Part shown: in pieces, positions 6,096 to 13,087 of the stretch
Layout of the letters: each line of letters opens with the position of its first letter
How positions within the stretch are numbered: position 1 is the stretch's first letter
Source of the DNA: a virus
IMG/VR virus record: IMGVR_UViG_3300032278_004267
Span: 1 to 36,442 of that record
Strand: one strand, 5' to 3'
DNA length: 36,442 nucleotides
Position numbers and translations under genes: made by a program
Notes under the pieces: generated by a model
Databases searched by the model: none
What the model was told of the DNA's origin: nothing
What the model saw: only the letters and a program-made list of their open reading frames with translations

Positions 6096-6929
6096 ATGAC
6101 GAAAATTGATTGCGTGCTGCCGCTGGCGGTGGTCTCACACGACGGCGACGAGATCGCTCGAGCCGAGATTCTGATCGAGTCACTCGAGAAGTTTTTCGAC
6201 CGCGACTCGCTCGGCCGGCTGCTGATCGTCTGCGAGGCCGGCAAGGCTAAAGAAATCCTAGATCGGCTGCTGCCTGGCCGGTCGATTCCGGTCGAGGTGA
6301 TCGACGAGCGGTTCTGGATCGGCCGCGTCGCAACGCCGAAGGGCGTCGTCACCAGCTCGCCGGGATGGTGGCGGCAGCAGCTCGTTAAGCTGGCGGCGGC
6401 CGATCACGTCGCGACCGACTTTTACCTGGTGCTCGACGCCGACGTCGTGCTGCGGAAAGCGGTCTCGTCGGCCGATCTGATACCAGGCGGCCGGGGGCTC
6501 GTGAGTGTGGCACCAAAGTCGATCCATCCGTACTGGTGGAGCGACTCGGCCGCGACGTTGCAACTGCCGCTCGAGTGGACTCAATCAGGGATCAGCGTAA
6601 CGCCGCAGATTCTTTGTCGCGAGATCGTGTGGGCGATCCGTCACCGGCTTCACAAGGTCCACGGCGGCGAATGGCTCGATGTGCTCGCCGCGACGCATCG
6701 CTGGACCGAGTTCACGTTGTACGATCTGACGGCTCGGCATTCCGGACTGTTCGATCGCCGACACGAGGTCGGCTGGATGACGGATCCGGCTTGCAATCTG
6801 TACCGGAACGGCGATCGCGAGCGGTGGGCGTTCCGACGCAATGCGAACGGGTTTTTCACGATCATTCAAAGCAACTCCGGAATCACGCCGGCCGAGGTCC
6901 GTCGAAAGATCGGGGGGCTGCTCGCATGA
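6096..6929 (+). CDS. Glycosyltransferase-like protein, DUF6492 type (277 aa)
   Basis: Starts at ATG 6096 with GGGAGGATGG (from 6079) upstream and only 3 nt after the previous stop. The sequence contains a GWWRQQLVKLAAADHVATDF segment (90-109) followed by LVLDADVVL with D114 and D116. That arrangement is typical of DUF6492-like GT-A proteins, where the DxD binds metal and nucleotide sugar. An ILCREI-VHGGEW region and a C-terminal SNSGITPAEVR segment follow. It is not a close paralogue of the flanking transferases, so the operon probably builds a glycan of more than one linkage. The stop overlaps the next start by 4 nt. Confidence 0.75.
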   Translation: MTKIDCVLPLAVVSHDGDEIARAEILIESLEKFFDRDSLGRLLIVCEAGKAKEILDRLLPGRSIPVEVIDERFWIGRVATPKGVVTSSPGWWRQQLVKLAAADHVATDFYLVLDADVVLRKAVSSADLIPGGRGLVSVAPKSIHPYWWSDSAATLQLPLEWTQSGISVTPQILCREIVWAIRHRLHKVHGGEWLDVLAATHRWTEFTLYDLTARHSGLFDRRHEVGWMTDPACNLYRNGDRERWAFRRNANGFFTIIQSNSGITPAEVRRKIGGLLA

Positions 6930-7642
6930 AACTCGCAGTCGTTTCTTGTGTGTTCGATCTCGAGCGGGATCCGCGACGCCTGGCGAACTACCAGGCGTTC
7001 GCGCGGCAGCTCGAGCAGCTGCCGTTCTTTCTGATCGAGGGCCGCCGCAGCGAGTCACACGACTGGCCGAAGGAGCGACTGCTCAACGAGCAGCTCGAGC
7101 AGCTGCCGGCCGAGTTCGACGCGGTCGCCTGGATCGACGCCGACGTGCTGTTTCTCAATCCGGACTGGTACCAGGCGACCGTCGAGCAGCTGCAGCGGTT
7201 TCCGGTCGTGCAGATGTTCGAGCTCGCTCACTGGATCAACCAGGCCGGCCAGATCGAACGCCAGTTCGATAGCTCGGCCAGGGTCGGCGGATGTTTCGAG
7301 GCGGGCGATCGATTCGGGCACTGCGGTTTCGCGTGGGCAGCTCGTCGCGAGATCCTCGAACAATGCGGCGGGCTGTTCGACCAGGATCAAACCGGGTTCG
7401 GCGATGCGTGGATGGCTCACGCGTTTTACAACGAGCGCCGCACGCGGATCATGCGGGCGGCCGCTCCGGAGCTCCGGACCGCGGCGCTCGCCTGGTGCGA
7501 TCGCTATCGGCGAGCCGTCGGCCAGGGATCCGTCGGCTGCACGCCGGGGCACCTGGTGCACCTGTGGCACGGCGACTACCGAGACCGGCGATATTTCGAG
7601 CGGTTTCTCGACGAGCAGCGGCGGCGGATGCGTAGCTCTTGA
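6926..7642 (+). CDS. Glycosyltransferase, GT-A type, paralogue of the 5208 gene (238 aa)
   Basis: ATG 6926 overlaps the previous stop (ATGA). The protein begins MKLAVVSCVFD and has DAVAWIDADVLFLNP with the DxD at D71/D73. It contains a HCGFAWAARREI segment matching HTGFAWAATRDA of the 5208 product, and a closing LVHLWHGDYRDRRY. It is shorter than its paralogue because of a shorter middle and C-terminus. It is the last gene of the early operon: GC content falls right after it and about 320 nt without a gene follow, marking the boundary to the IetAS-like cargo. Likely partner with the methyltransferase and two other transferases in making or attaching a glycan. Confidence 0.82.
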   Translation: MKLAVVSCVFDLERDPRRLANYQAFARQLEQLPFFLIEGRRSESHDWPKERLLNEQLEQLPAEFDAVAWIDADVLFLNPDWYQATVEQLQRFPVVQMFELAHWINQAGQIERQFDSSARVGGCFEAGDRFGHCGFAWAARREILEQCGGLFDQDQTGFGDAWMAHAFYNERRTRIMRAAAPELRTAALAWCDRYRRAVGQGSVGCTPGHLVHLWHGDYRDRRYFERFLDEQRRRMRSS

Positions 7643-7965
7643 ATCAGGTTCCACAGCTTATTCGGAGTGAAACCGAACCACCACAAACAACGTTTCCCAC
7701 CATGAACAGATTTGCCGTACGGACTCCAGTCGGCAATGTCAGAAACTACACAACTCACTTCAGTCAATGTATTTGCGACAATATTTTTCGGAAAATACGA
7801 AACGCAATCTCAAGTTCCTTCAATGTTGGGGGGGCTCGGTTCTATGATGAAATGAAGAGTTACCGTTTCGCTCAGGGCGAAACCGGCGATCATTTTTTGG
7901 CCAATGGCAGGCCAGAATGCCGAAATTCGTAATGGGACGTAATTGGATCTCCCAGTGGGCCAAGG
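7643..7965. other. Lower-GC intergenic segment at the cargo boundary
   Basis: No convincing gene. GC content drops compared with the glycosyltransferase operon. It holds the repeated hairpin at 7860-7883, a second hairpin TGGCC-AATGGCA-GGCCA near 7898-7914, and a weak promoter-like pair TTGCGA (7773) and TACGAA (7796) with 17-bp spacing. The AAA ATPase promoter must lie here or the module reads through from upstream. A 97-codon open frame from a TTG at 7639 lacks coding character. Confidence 0.55.
7860..7883 (+). repeat. Hairpin repeat, second copy of the 1030 element
   Basis: TTACCGTTTCGC (7860-7871) is identical to 1030-1041. The arm GTTTCGC (7865-7871) pairs with GCGAAAC (7877-7883) around a 5-nt loop. 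It lies about 100 nt before the AAA ATPase gene. The loop sequence differs from copy one while the stem is kept, which suggests the structure matters or that both derive from a small mobile or regulatory module. Confidence 0.55.
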
Positions 7966-8979
7966 ATGGCAGGGCAGGGTAAGCAGATGAACGCCGATAT
8001 TTTAAAGCGACTCGTTCGAGCCATTGGAGAGGGCTCCCCCGAAGACCTTGACTCGCTTGCTCGTAAAATCGTCGAAGCCGAGAGGAAAGTTGGGCACACG
8101 AAACTCGCGGGTCAGTTGGAGTCGATTCTTCACAGAGCGAAGGATTCGAGATCTCCAAATTCAGCCTCTTCAACTCGTTCGCTTGAAAGCCTGCCGACCA
8201 GTCGACGTCACGGCGAATCCTTACTTACCTTGGTGCCGCGTGAATCTCTCGAGCACCACATGGTTCTGCCTAAGGATGTCGAAGCTCGTTTCTTGCGAAT
8301 CGAAAGGGAATACGCCGCGCGTGAGAGGCTCGGAGCCTACGGACTTCATCCTCGAAAGACCGTTTTGCTTTACGGCCCTCCTGGTTGCGGTAAGTCTTTA
8401 GGAGCGAAACGCCTAGCGTGGAATGTTGGTCTGCCATTGCTCAAAGTCCGTTTTGACGCTCTCGTCTCATCGTTTTTCGGTGAATCTGCGAGCAACCTCA
8501 GATCTGTGTTTGATGCGGCACGGGAACGGCCTTGTGTGTTGTTACTCGACGAATGCGACTTCATCGCACGTTCCAGGGTGAATTCGAAAGACATTGGAGA
8601 GGTTGCTCGTATCGTCAACTCTCTGCTCACCCTGATGGAGGAATACGACGCCCCGGGCCTGCTCGTCGCCACCACAAATATCGAAGACTCGCTTGACCCA
8701 GCTTTATTTCGTCGCTTTGATGACGTGTTCATGGTGCCACCTCCGGGGCCTACTGAGATTGCTCAACTGTTGAAGGTACGGCTCTCGGCACTATCTGTCT
8801 CTAAAGACGTGAGATGGGAATCGATCGTCGCATCCTTAGAAGGGTATTCCGCAGCCATGGTTGTGAAGGCTGCCGAAGATGCGGCGAAAGAGGCTGTACT
8901 TGCTGGAGACAAAACAATCACAGAATCGTCGCTTCGACGGGCCGTTGACGAACTCAAAGGGGCTGGAGAGGCACAATAG
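7966..8979 (+). CDS. AAA ATPase, IetA-like component of a two-gene defence module
   Basis: Single-domain AAA+ ATPase of 337 aa (330 aa if ATG 7987 is the true start; neither has a strong ribosome-binding site). Residues 1-110 are a helical, charged N-terminal region. The core has Walker A GPPGCGKS (137-144), Walker B VLLLDECD with D195/E196, sensor 1 ATTN, and an RRFD segment with candidate arginine fingers. It resembles the FtsH/ClpX-like AAA proteins paired with subtilisin-like proteases in IetAS. The protease gene begins 11 nt after its stop. By analogy the ATPase would sense or remodel a target and gate the protease. Codon use is less GC-rich than in phage core genes, a sign of separate acquisition. 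Confidence 0.87.
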   Translation: MAGQGKQMNADILKRLVRAIGEGSPEDLDSLARKIVEAERKVGHTKLAGQLESILHRAKDSRSPNSASSTRSLESLPTSRRHGESLLTLVPRESLEHHMVLPKDVEARFLRIEREYAARERLGAYGLHPRKTVLLYGPPGCGKSLGAKRLAWNVGLPLLKVRFDALVSSFFGESASNLRSVFDAARERPCVLLLDECDFIARSRVNSKDIGEVARIVNSLLTLMEEYDAPGLLVATTNIEDSLDPALFRRFDDVFMVPPPGPTEIAQLLKVRLSALSVSKDVRWESIVASLEGYSAAMVVKAAEDAAKEAVLAGDKTITESSLRRAVDELKGAGEAQ

Positions 8980-8990
8980 AAAGTTCTTCG

Positions 8991-11591
8991 ATGGCCTCTC
9001 ACGGATTCGAGCACCTTCCTCTAGTTAGACGTCAACTAGGCGAGGCGAGGCTACACGGTCGCAGTAAGCTCAGCGAGCAGACGTTAAAGAATCGAGCTGA
9101 TCGAGGCGGGCACAGTTCACGACTCCGCAATCAGGCGAATACGGTAAGTCGCGTTTGGCAATCCACTCAGGCTGAACGTAAGGCCGCAAATCTTCCCTCG
9201 CTCGGTAGTGGCATACCCCTCTTGCTTGAGATCGATCCCAAGCTCTCCATTGACAGTCTTCGTCATCACTTTCAGTTTGAGATTGTCTCGGAGCAGGAAG
9301 ATGGTTACGTGATCGTAGCATCGGAAGACCGATCGCTATCTTTCTTCCAAAAAAAGCTTCGGAACTTCGTCGACGAAATCCGAGGTTCCGCGGGGATCGC
9401 TTCCATTCACAGCATTCAGGAAGACCTTTCCCACACGGAACGACTTCGACGAATACTGAGTCCCCGTCTTTTCGAAGAGTTGCCTTCTCTCAATACCACT
9501 CAACCATACATTGTCGATCTGAGTGTGAATTGCGAAGGATGTATTGAAATCCCTCCGGTGCCTAAACGAGGAAAGAGATCAAGTGATCGAGAATGGGCGA
9601 AAAAGCTCGATGTCTGGAATCGGGCCCGTAGTTCCGCATACGAACAGTGGGACCAACTTTGGGAGGACCGAAAGGACACGGTGCGGGAATTCCTTCGGCA
9701 TTATAAGGGCGAGATCCTTAATGACTCGTTCGGCTACAATGAAGATGGCACACTGCCCAACGATTTCCAGATTCGCATCAGGATCTCAGCAATCGGATTG
9801 AAAGATTTAATCTTCAATCATCCGTACATTTTTGAAGTATCAGAACCTGAAGATGTCGAGTTGCCGCAGGCCCACGCGAGACAGCTTCGAGAAGTCGCAG
9901 CTTCGGTTCGAGTTGTTGCACCCGATGCTAATGCCCCCGCTGTTTGCGTCATTGACAGTGGAATTCAAGAAGAGCATATCTTACTCGGTCCCGCGATTGA
10001 TAAGAGCTCATCATTCTGTTTCTTACCAAAGGTTTCGAACAGCGATGTAGCGGATTACGTCGCAAACGGGGGACACGGAACACGTGTTGCGGGTGCCATT
10101 CTCTACGGAGAGTCCATTCCAGAATCAGGCCAATTCATGCCAGAAGCCTGGATTCAGAACGCGAGAATCCTCGATCGCAGAAATCGTCTGCCGCGTACCG
10201 TTCTCCCGTCAGCGTTGCTTCGACGAGTGGTTCTGAAATTTCATACTGGCTCTCGAAGGACGCGGATTTTCAATCATTCGGTGAATTCATCAGACGCCTG
10301 CCGAACTCGGCACATGTCTGGCTGGGCAGCTGAAATCGACAGACTTTGCAATCAATACGATGTTCTGATAATTCAGAGTGTCGGGAACTTGCAACCAAGT
10401 CAACAAGCGCCCTTGCTGGGTATAACTGAGTTGGTAAGCAGTGGTAAGGACTATCCTGATTACTTGAACGAGAGTTGTTGTAGGCTGGCGAATCCATCGC
10501 AAAGCCTGCAGGCTATCACCGTTGGATCCGTCGCATCTGGAGTATTTGAGGACATCGGTTGGAAGAGTTTTGCTCGACAGACAGAGGATATCTCAGCTTT
10601 CAGCCGCAGCGGGTTCGGGATGTGGAACTCGATCAAACCGGATGTCGTCGAGTTCGGGGGCGACTTCCTTCGGACAAGTGGGAATCCACCTAGCGTCGCA
10701 CTTCCACCTCACGCCAGCGATTGTTATCCGAACTTGATTCGTTCTACGATGAATGGAGGTCCGCCCTTTGCTCGCGACATTGTCGGAACGTCGTTCGCAG
10801 CACCAAAGGTGACACGAATCGCAGTCCGATTGCAAAACGTTCTTCCGACTGCTTCGTGCTTATTATACCGTGCGTTGATCATTCAGTCCGCAAGGTGGCC
10901 CGACTGGGCGAGAGGGCTGTCGACTCAGGAAAATGCGGTCGTTATGAGTCGACTCGGTTATGGACGGCCAGACATCGCGCGTGCAACCACGAACGACGAA
11001 TTTAGAACGACTTTCATCTCCGATGATGAACTACAAATTAGGAAGGGAGAGTGCCACATCTTTCAGGTTCCGATTCCACCGCAAGTTCGCCGTGCTGGGT
11101 CGGAATTCGTCATTCTCGTGGAAGTGACTCTTTCCTATTCCGCAGAGACTCGCCGTTCACGTCGATCTCATAGAGGGTATCTTTCTGTTTGGATGGACTG
11201 GACGAGTAATAGGACCGACGAACCACTCGACGCATTCATCTCCCGTGCTATTAAGAGTGACAGTGAAGTTCGAAAGGAAGGAACAACGCTTCCATGGACG
11301 ATCGGTGAACAAGGAAACTCTGGGCAGGTGTCCGGAGTTCGGCGAGGAATAGGTACGGTTCAAAAAGACTGGGCTTATGTACCTTCATCGGCGTTGCCTA
11401 AAGACTTTTGCGTCGCGGTCAGAGGACGTCAAGGTTGGAGCAAAGACCCGGACAGCACAGCGTCCTATGCACTTACCGTATCCTTTGAAATCGTCGGAAA
11501 AGAAATCCCGATCTACGATGCTTTCCGCGTTGAACTCGATGAACTTCAAGAAAGTTTAGAACTCGAAGCTGAGGCGGAGATCGACGACTAA
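8991..11591 (+). CDS. Subtilisin-like S8 serine protease, IetS-like partner
   Basis: 866-aa protein with a central S8 peptidase domain. Catalytic triad: D322 in CVIDSGIQ, H362 in GGHGTRVAG, S601 in GTSFAAP; N428 in FNHSVN is the probable oxyanion residue. The N-terminal ~300 residues are a charged, helical/mixed region without a signal peptide, so the protease should stay in the cytoplasm. A long C-terminal beta-rich part (about 670-850) follows the catalytic serine. This length and layout match IetS-type proteases that are encoded next to an AAA ATPase. IetAS was described as a plasmid stability/incompatibility pair and later as phage defence. Here it would protect the lysogen from competing phages. 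GC content is clearly lower than in flanking phage genes. Confidence 0.88.
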   Translation: MASHGFEHLPLVRRQLGEARLHGRSKLSEQTLKNRADRGGHSSRLRNQANTVSRVWQSTQAERKAANLPSLGSGIPLLLEIDPKLSIDSLRHHFQFEIVSEQEDGYVIVASEDRSLSFFQKKLRNFVDEIRGSAGIASIHSIQEDLSHTERLRRILSPRLFEELPSLNTTQPYIVDLSVNCEGCIEIPPVPKRGKRSSDREWAKKLDVWNRARSSAYEQWDQLWEDRKDTVREFLRHYKGEILNDSFGYNEDGTLPNDFQIRIRISAIGLKDLIFNHPYIFEVSEPEDVELPQAHARQLREVAASVRVVAPDANAPAVCVIDSGIQEEHILLGPAIDKSSSFCFLPKVSNSDVADYVANGGHGTRVAGAILYGESIPESGQFMPEAWIQNARILDRRNRLPRTVLPSALLRRVVLKFHTGSRRTRIFNHSVNSSDACRTRHMSGWAAEIDRLCNQYDVLIIQSVGNLQPSQQAPLLGITELVSSGKDYPDYLNESCCRLANPSQSLQAITVGSVASGVFEDIGWKSFARQTEDISAFSRSGFGMWNSIKPDVVEFGGDFLRTSGNPPSVALPPHASDCYPNLIRSTMNGGPPFARDIVGTSFAAPKVTRIAVRLQNVLPTASCLLYRALIIQSARWPDWARGLSTQENAVVMSRLGYGRPDIARATTNDEFRTTFISDDELQIRKGECHIFQVPIPPQVRRAGSEFVILVEVTLSYSAETRRSRRSHRGYLSVWMDWTSNRTDEPLDAFISRAIKSDSEVRKEGTTLPWTIGEQGNSGQVSGVRRGIGTVQKDWAYVPSSALPKDFCVAVRGRQGWSKDPDSTASYALTVSFEIVGKEIPIYDAFRVELDELQESLELEAEAEIDD

Positions 11592-11627
11592 GGAAGTGTT
11601 CTTCTGCACGCCTAGTTATCGAAATCG

Positions 11628-11659
11628 CTTACGGTGGCTCAAGGATTCTTGAGCGTAAG
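11628..11659. other. Hairpin between convergent gene ends
   Basis: GCTCAAG (11637-11643) pairs with CTTGAGC (11648-11654) around a GATT loop, extended by CTTAC (11628-11632) and GTAAG (11655-11659). It lies where the rightward protease gene and the leftward HTH operon converge and overlaps the last codons of the leftward gene. No T-tract is present on either strand, so termination would be weak or factor-dependent. Confidence 0.45.
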
Positions 11660-11877
11660 AGTCGACCGCCCTTCGTGATGTCAAACCGACCAGGCTCGAG
11701 GCGGTCGGCCAGATCGACCGACCGCAGTCGGGCGATCGCTTTCCGGACTGCTCTCCGGGGCTGTCGGCAATGCTCGGCCACCTGGTCGACGCTGCAGGGG
11801 CCGACGGCGTGCAGCACGCAGAGAACGTGCCGCTGAAAACGGGTCAGAGTCAAGCCGGCCGGCGGTGCGGTGCTCAT
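11629..11877 (-). CDS. Winged-helix DNA-binding protein (82 aa)
   Basis: Small leftward gene, second of a two-gene operon; its ATG directly follows the stop of the upstream HTH gene. Residues about 13-70 form a winged helix: FQRHVLCVLHAVGPCSVDQVAEHC, then RRAVRKAIARLRSVDLADRL as recognition helix, then a short wing (RFDITKGGRLL). This layout resembles MarR/ROK-type or phage wHTH regulators. It is in the only leftward operon of the prophage, next to a divergent control region, so it is a candidate lysogeny or antirepressor regulator. No dimerisation domain is seen beyond the wHTH. The target is not known. Confidence 0.7.
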   Translation of the reverse strand: MSTAPPAGLTLTRFQRHVLCVLHAVGPCSVDQVAEHCRQPRRAVRKAIARLRSVDLADRLEPGRFDITKGGRLLRSRILEPP

Positions 11878-12159
11878 TCAATTTCGCTCCGGATCCAGAA
11901 GCAGGCCGCGTTCGTCGGCGAATTGCCGAATACTGCGGCGGGCTCGTTTAATGCTAGTGCCGAGGTTTTTCCGGTCGCACCCCAAAGCGCGAGCGATCTC
12001 GGCCTGGCTCCAACCGTCGCCGATCGCCTGCAGGATCAGCAGCTGCCGGAGGCGGACGGGGTTCTGGCCGGCCCACTCCTGATAGATCTCGAGAATGATC
12101 CGGGGGCGATTTGTCGGCAGCTCAACCGGTGCGCCTGACAACGTAGAAACCGATTGCAT
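11878..12159 (-). CDS. HTH regulator, sigma-70 region 4-like (93 aa)
   Basis: First gene of the leftward operon, starting at complement of 12157-12159. Residues about 36-80 (LRQLLILQAIGDGWSQAEIARALGCDRKNLGTSIKRARRSIRQF) form a helix-turn-helix like sigma factor region 4 or phage RinA/ArpU-type activators. The last residues (LLLDPER) are short and polar. Such proteins commonly act as transcriptional activators or repressors in phages. The location beside an 18-bp palindrome at 12224 suggests control of the divergent promoters, including its own. No CI-like repressor with a LexA-type peptidase domain was found elsewhere, so this pair may hold that function in another form. Confidence 0.65.
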   Translation of the reverse strand: MQSVSTLSGAPVELPTNRPRIILEIYQEWAGQNPVRLRQLLILQAIGDGWSQAEIARALGCDRKNLGTSIKRARRSIRQFADERGLLLDPERN

Positions 12160-12223
12160 TCGGCGGAAATCCCTTCCGAAGTTGTCGCGGTGGTACGTCG
12201 TGCACCACTCAATCGCGTTTATC

Positions 12224-12241
12224 AGCGACGTCGACGTCGCT
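12224..12241. promoter_or_regulatory. 18-bp perfect palindrome, candidate operator
   Basis: AGCGACGTC at 12224-12232 is followed without spacer by its reverse complement GACGTCGCT (12233-12241). It lies in the 190-nt divergent region between the leftward HTH operon and the rightward gam gene, where an operator is expected. A looser GTGGT/ACCAC inverted repeat lies at about 12190-12208. A dimeric regulator encoded at 11,629-12,159 is the natural candidate ligand. Confidence 0.55.
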
Positions 12242-12247
12242 CAATGG

Positions 12248-12284
12248 CCGGCCGGAATCATGGATGATTCCGTGCCGGTTTTTT
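12248..12284 (+). terminator. Strong rightward terminator in the divergent control region (possible attenuator)
   Basis: CCGGC plus CGGAATCAT (12248-12261) pairs with ATGATTCCG and GCCGG (12264-12278) with a single bulged T and a GG loop, followed by T6 (12279-12284). It is an excellent rightward intrinsic terminator, yet no rightward gene lies immediately upstream: the nearest genes are leftward. It may end a short leader RNA or late-operon attenuator, or block read-through from the IetAS module. Confidence 0.75.
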
Positions 12285-12349
12285 CCGCACCGCATCAGCG
12301 GCCGCGACATTGTGCACGATTCTCGACCTGCAGACAACGGGGAAACGCG

Positions 12350-12994
12350 ATGGACCGCAAAACCAAACCGACGGCGAGCTGGCTCCCGAAACGCCGGCTC
12401 AAGGCTGCTCCGCAGATCACCAGTCGCCAGGAGCTCGACGACGCACTGGCCGAACTGTCGGCCATCGACACGCGAAAACGCAAGCTCGCCGCCGAGCTCA
12501 AGAAGTCGATCGAGCACGCGAAAAACGGCTGCGAGGCGCTGCAGCTGGTCAAGGTCGGCCGCTCGACCGTGTCGTTTTCCGATCGCTCGAAAGAGCTGCA
12601 GGCGGCCGTCGAGGCCTACTGCAACGCTCACCGCGACGAGCTGCTCGAGGCCGGCAAGAAGTCGCTCGAGTTGACGCACGCGACGATCAGCTGGCGGCAG
12701 CTGCCGAAGTCGATCGGGTTCGTCGACGGCGTCGACGAGGCGGCCGTGCTCGCGAAGTTCGAGCAGCGATCGCTGTCGAAGATCGTCCGGGCGTGCCTGG
12801 CGACGATCGCCTGGATCTCGACGAACCTCGGCCAGTTCCTCTCGGTTAGCTTCTCGCTCGACAAGAAGCGGATTCTGCAGGGCGTGACCGACGGCACGAT
12901 CACGGACGAAGATCTCGCCGAGGCGGGACTCGTGATCAGCGGCGGCGACGACAAGTTCGGTCTGAAGCTGTCGGAATACTCGGTCGCCGGCTGA
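12350..12994 (+). CDS. gam: Host-nuclease inhibitor Gam-family protein (Mu Gam-like)
   Basis: Mu Gam-type proteins bind the ends of double-stranded DNA, similar to Ku, and protect them from exonucleases such as RecBCD. The 214-aa protein shows the family features: a long helical N-terminal part (about 27-60, LDDALAELSAIDTRKRKLAAELKKSIEHAK), then an EAYCNAHRDELLEAGKKSLE segment, then an ISWRQLPKSIGFVDGVDEAAVLAKF segment with the W-R-x-x-P strand. It continues about 30-40 residues beyond a typical Gam. The start at 12350 follows GGGGAAA. The gene is first in the rightward operon after the divergent control region. In a phage with a tyrosine integrase, it would protect replicating or linear DNA. 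Confidence 0.82.
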   Translation: MDRKTKPTASWLPKRRLKAAPQITSRQELDDALAELSAIDTRKRKLAAELKKSIEHAKNGCEALQLVKVGRSTVSFSDRSKELQAAVEAYCNAHRDELLEAGKKSLELTHATISWRQLPKSIGFVDGVDEAAVLAKFEQRSLSKIVRACLATIAWISTNLGQFLSVSFSLDKKRILQGVTDGTITDEDLAEAGLVISGGDDKFGLKLSEYSVAG

Positions 12995-13015
12995 AGCGCG
13001 CACTCCGTTAGTTTG

Positions 13016-13054
13016 GGAGCCGGGGCCGGTCATGGCGACAACGGCCTCGGCTCC
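13016..13054 (+). other. GC-rich hairpin before the papain-like gene
   Basis: GGAGCCG and GGCCG (13016-13028) pair with CGGCC and CGGCTCC (13042-13054) around a 13-nt loop, with a single G-T wobble between the two blocks. No T-tract follows. It occupies most of the 93-nt gap between gam and the next gene and could act as an RNA stability or processing element. Confidence 0.45.
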
Positions 13055-13087
13055 GCATCGGTTCCAATTCCAAAGCAGGGAGGCGTA

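Noticed and set aside
7639-7932. 97-aa frame from TTG 7639 in the cargo boundary
   Set aside because: No ribosome-binding site, atypical codons, contains the repeated hairpin; kept as intergenic.
7643-11660. Direct repeats flanking the IetAS cargo as sign of transposition
   Set aside because: None found by eye; the insertion mechanism remains unknown.
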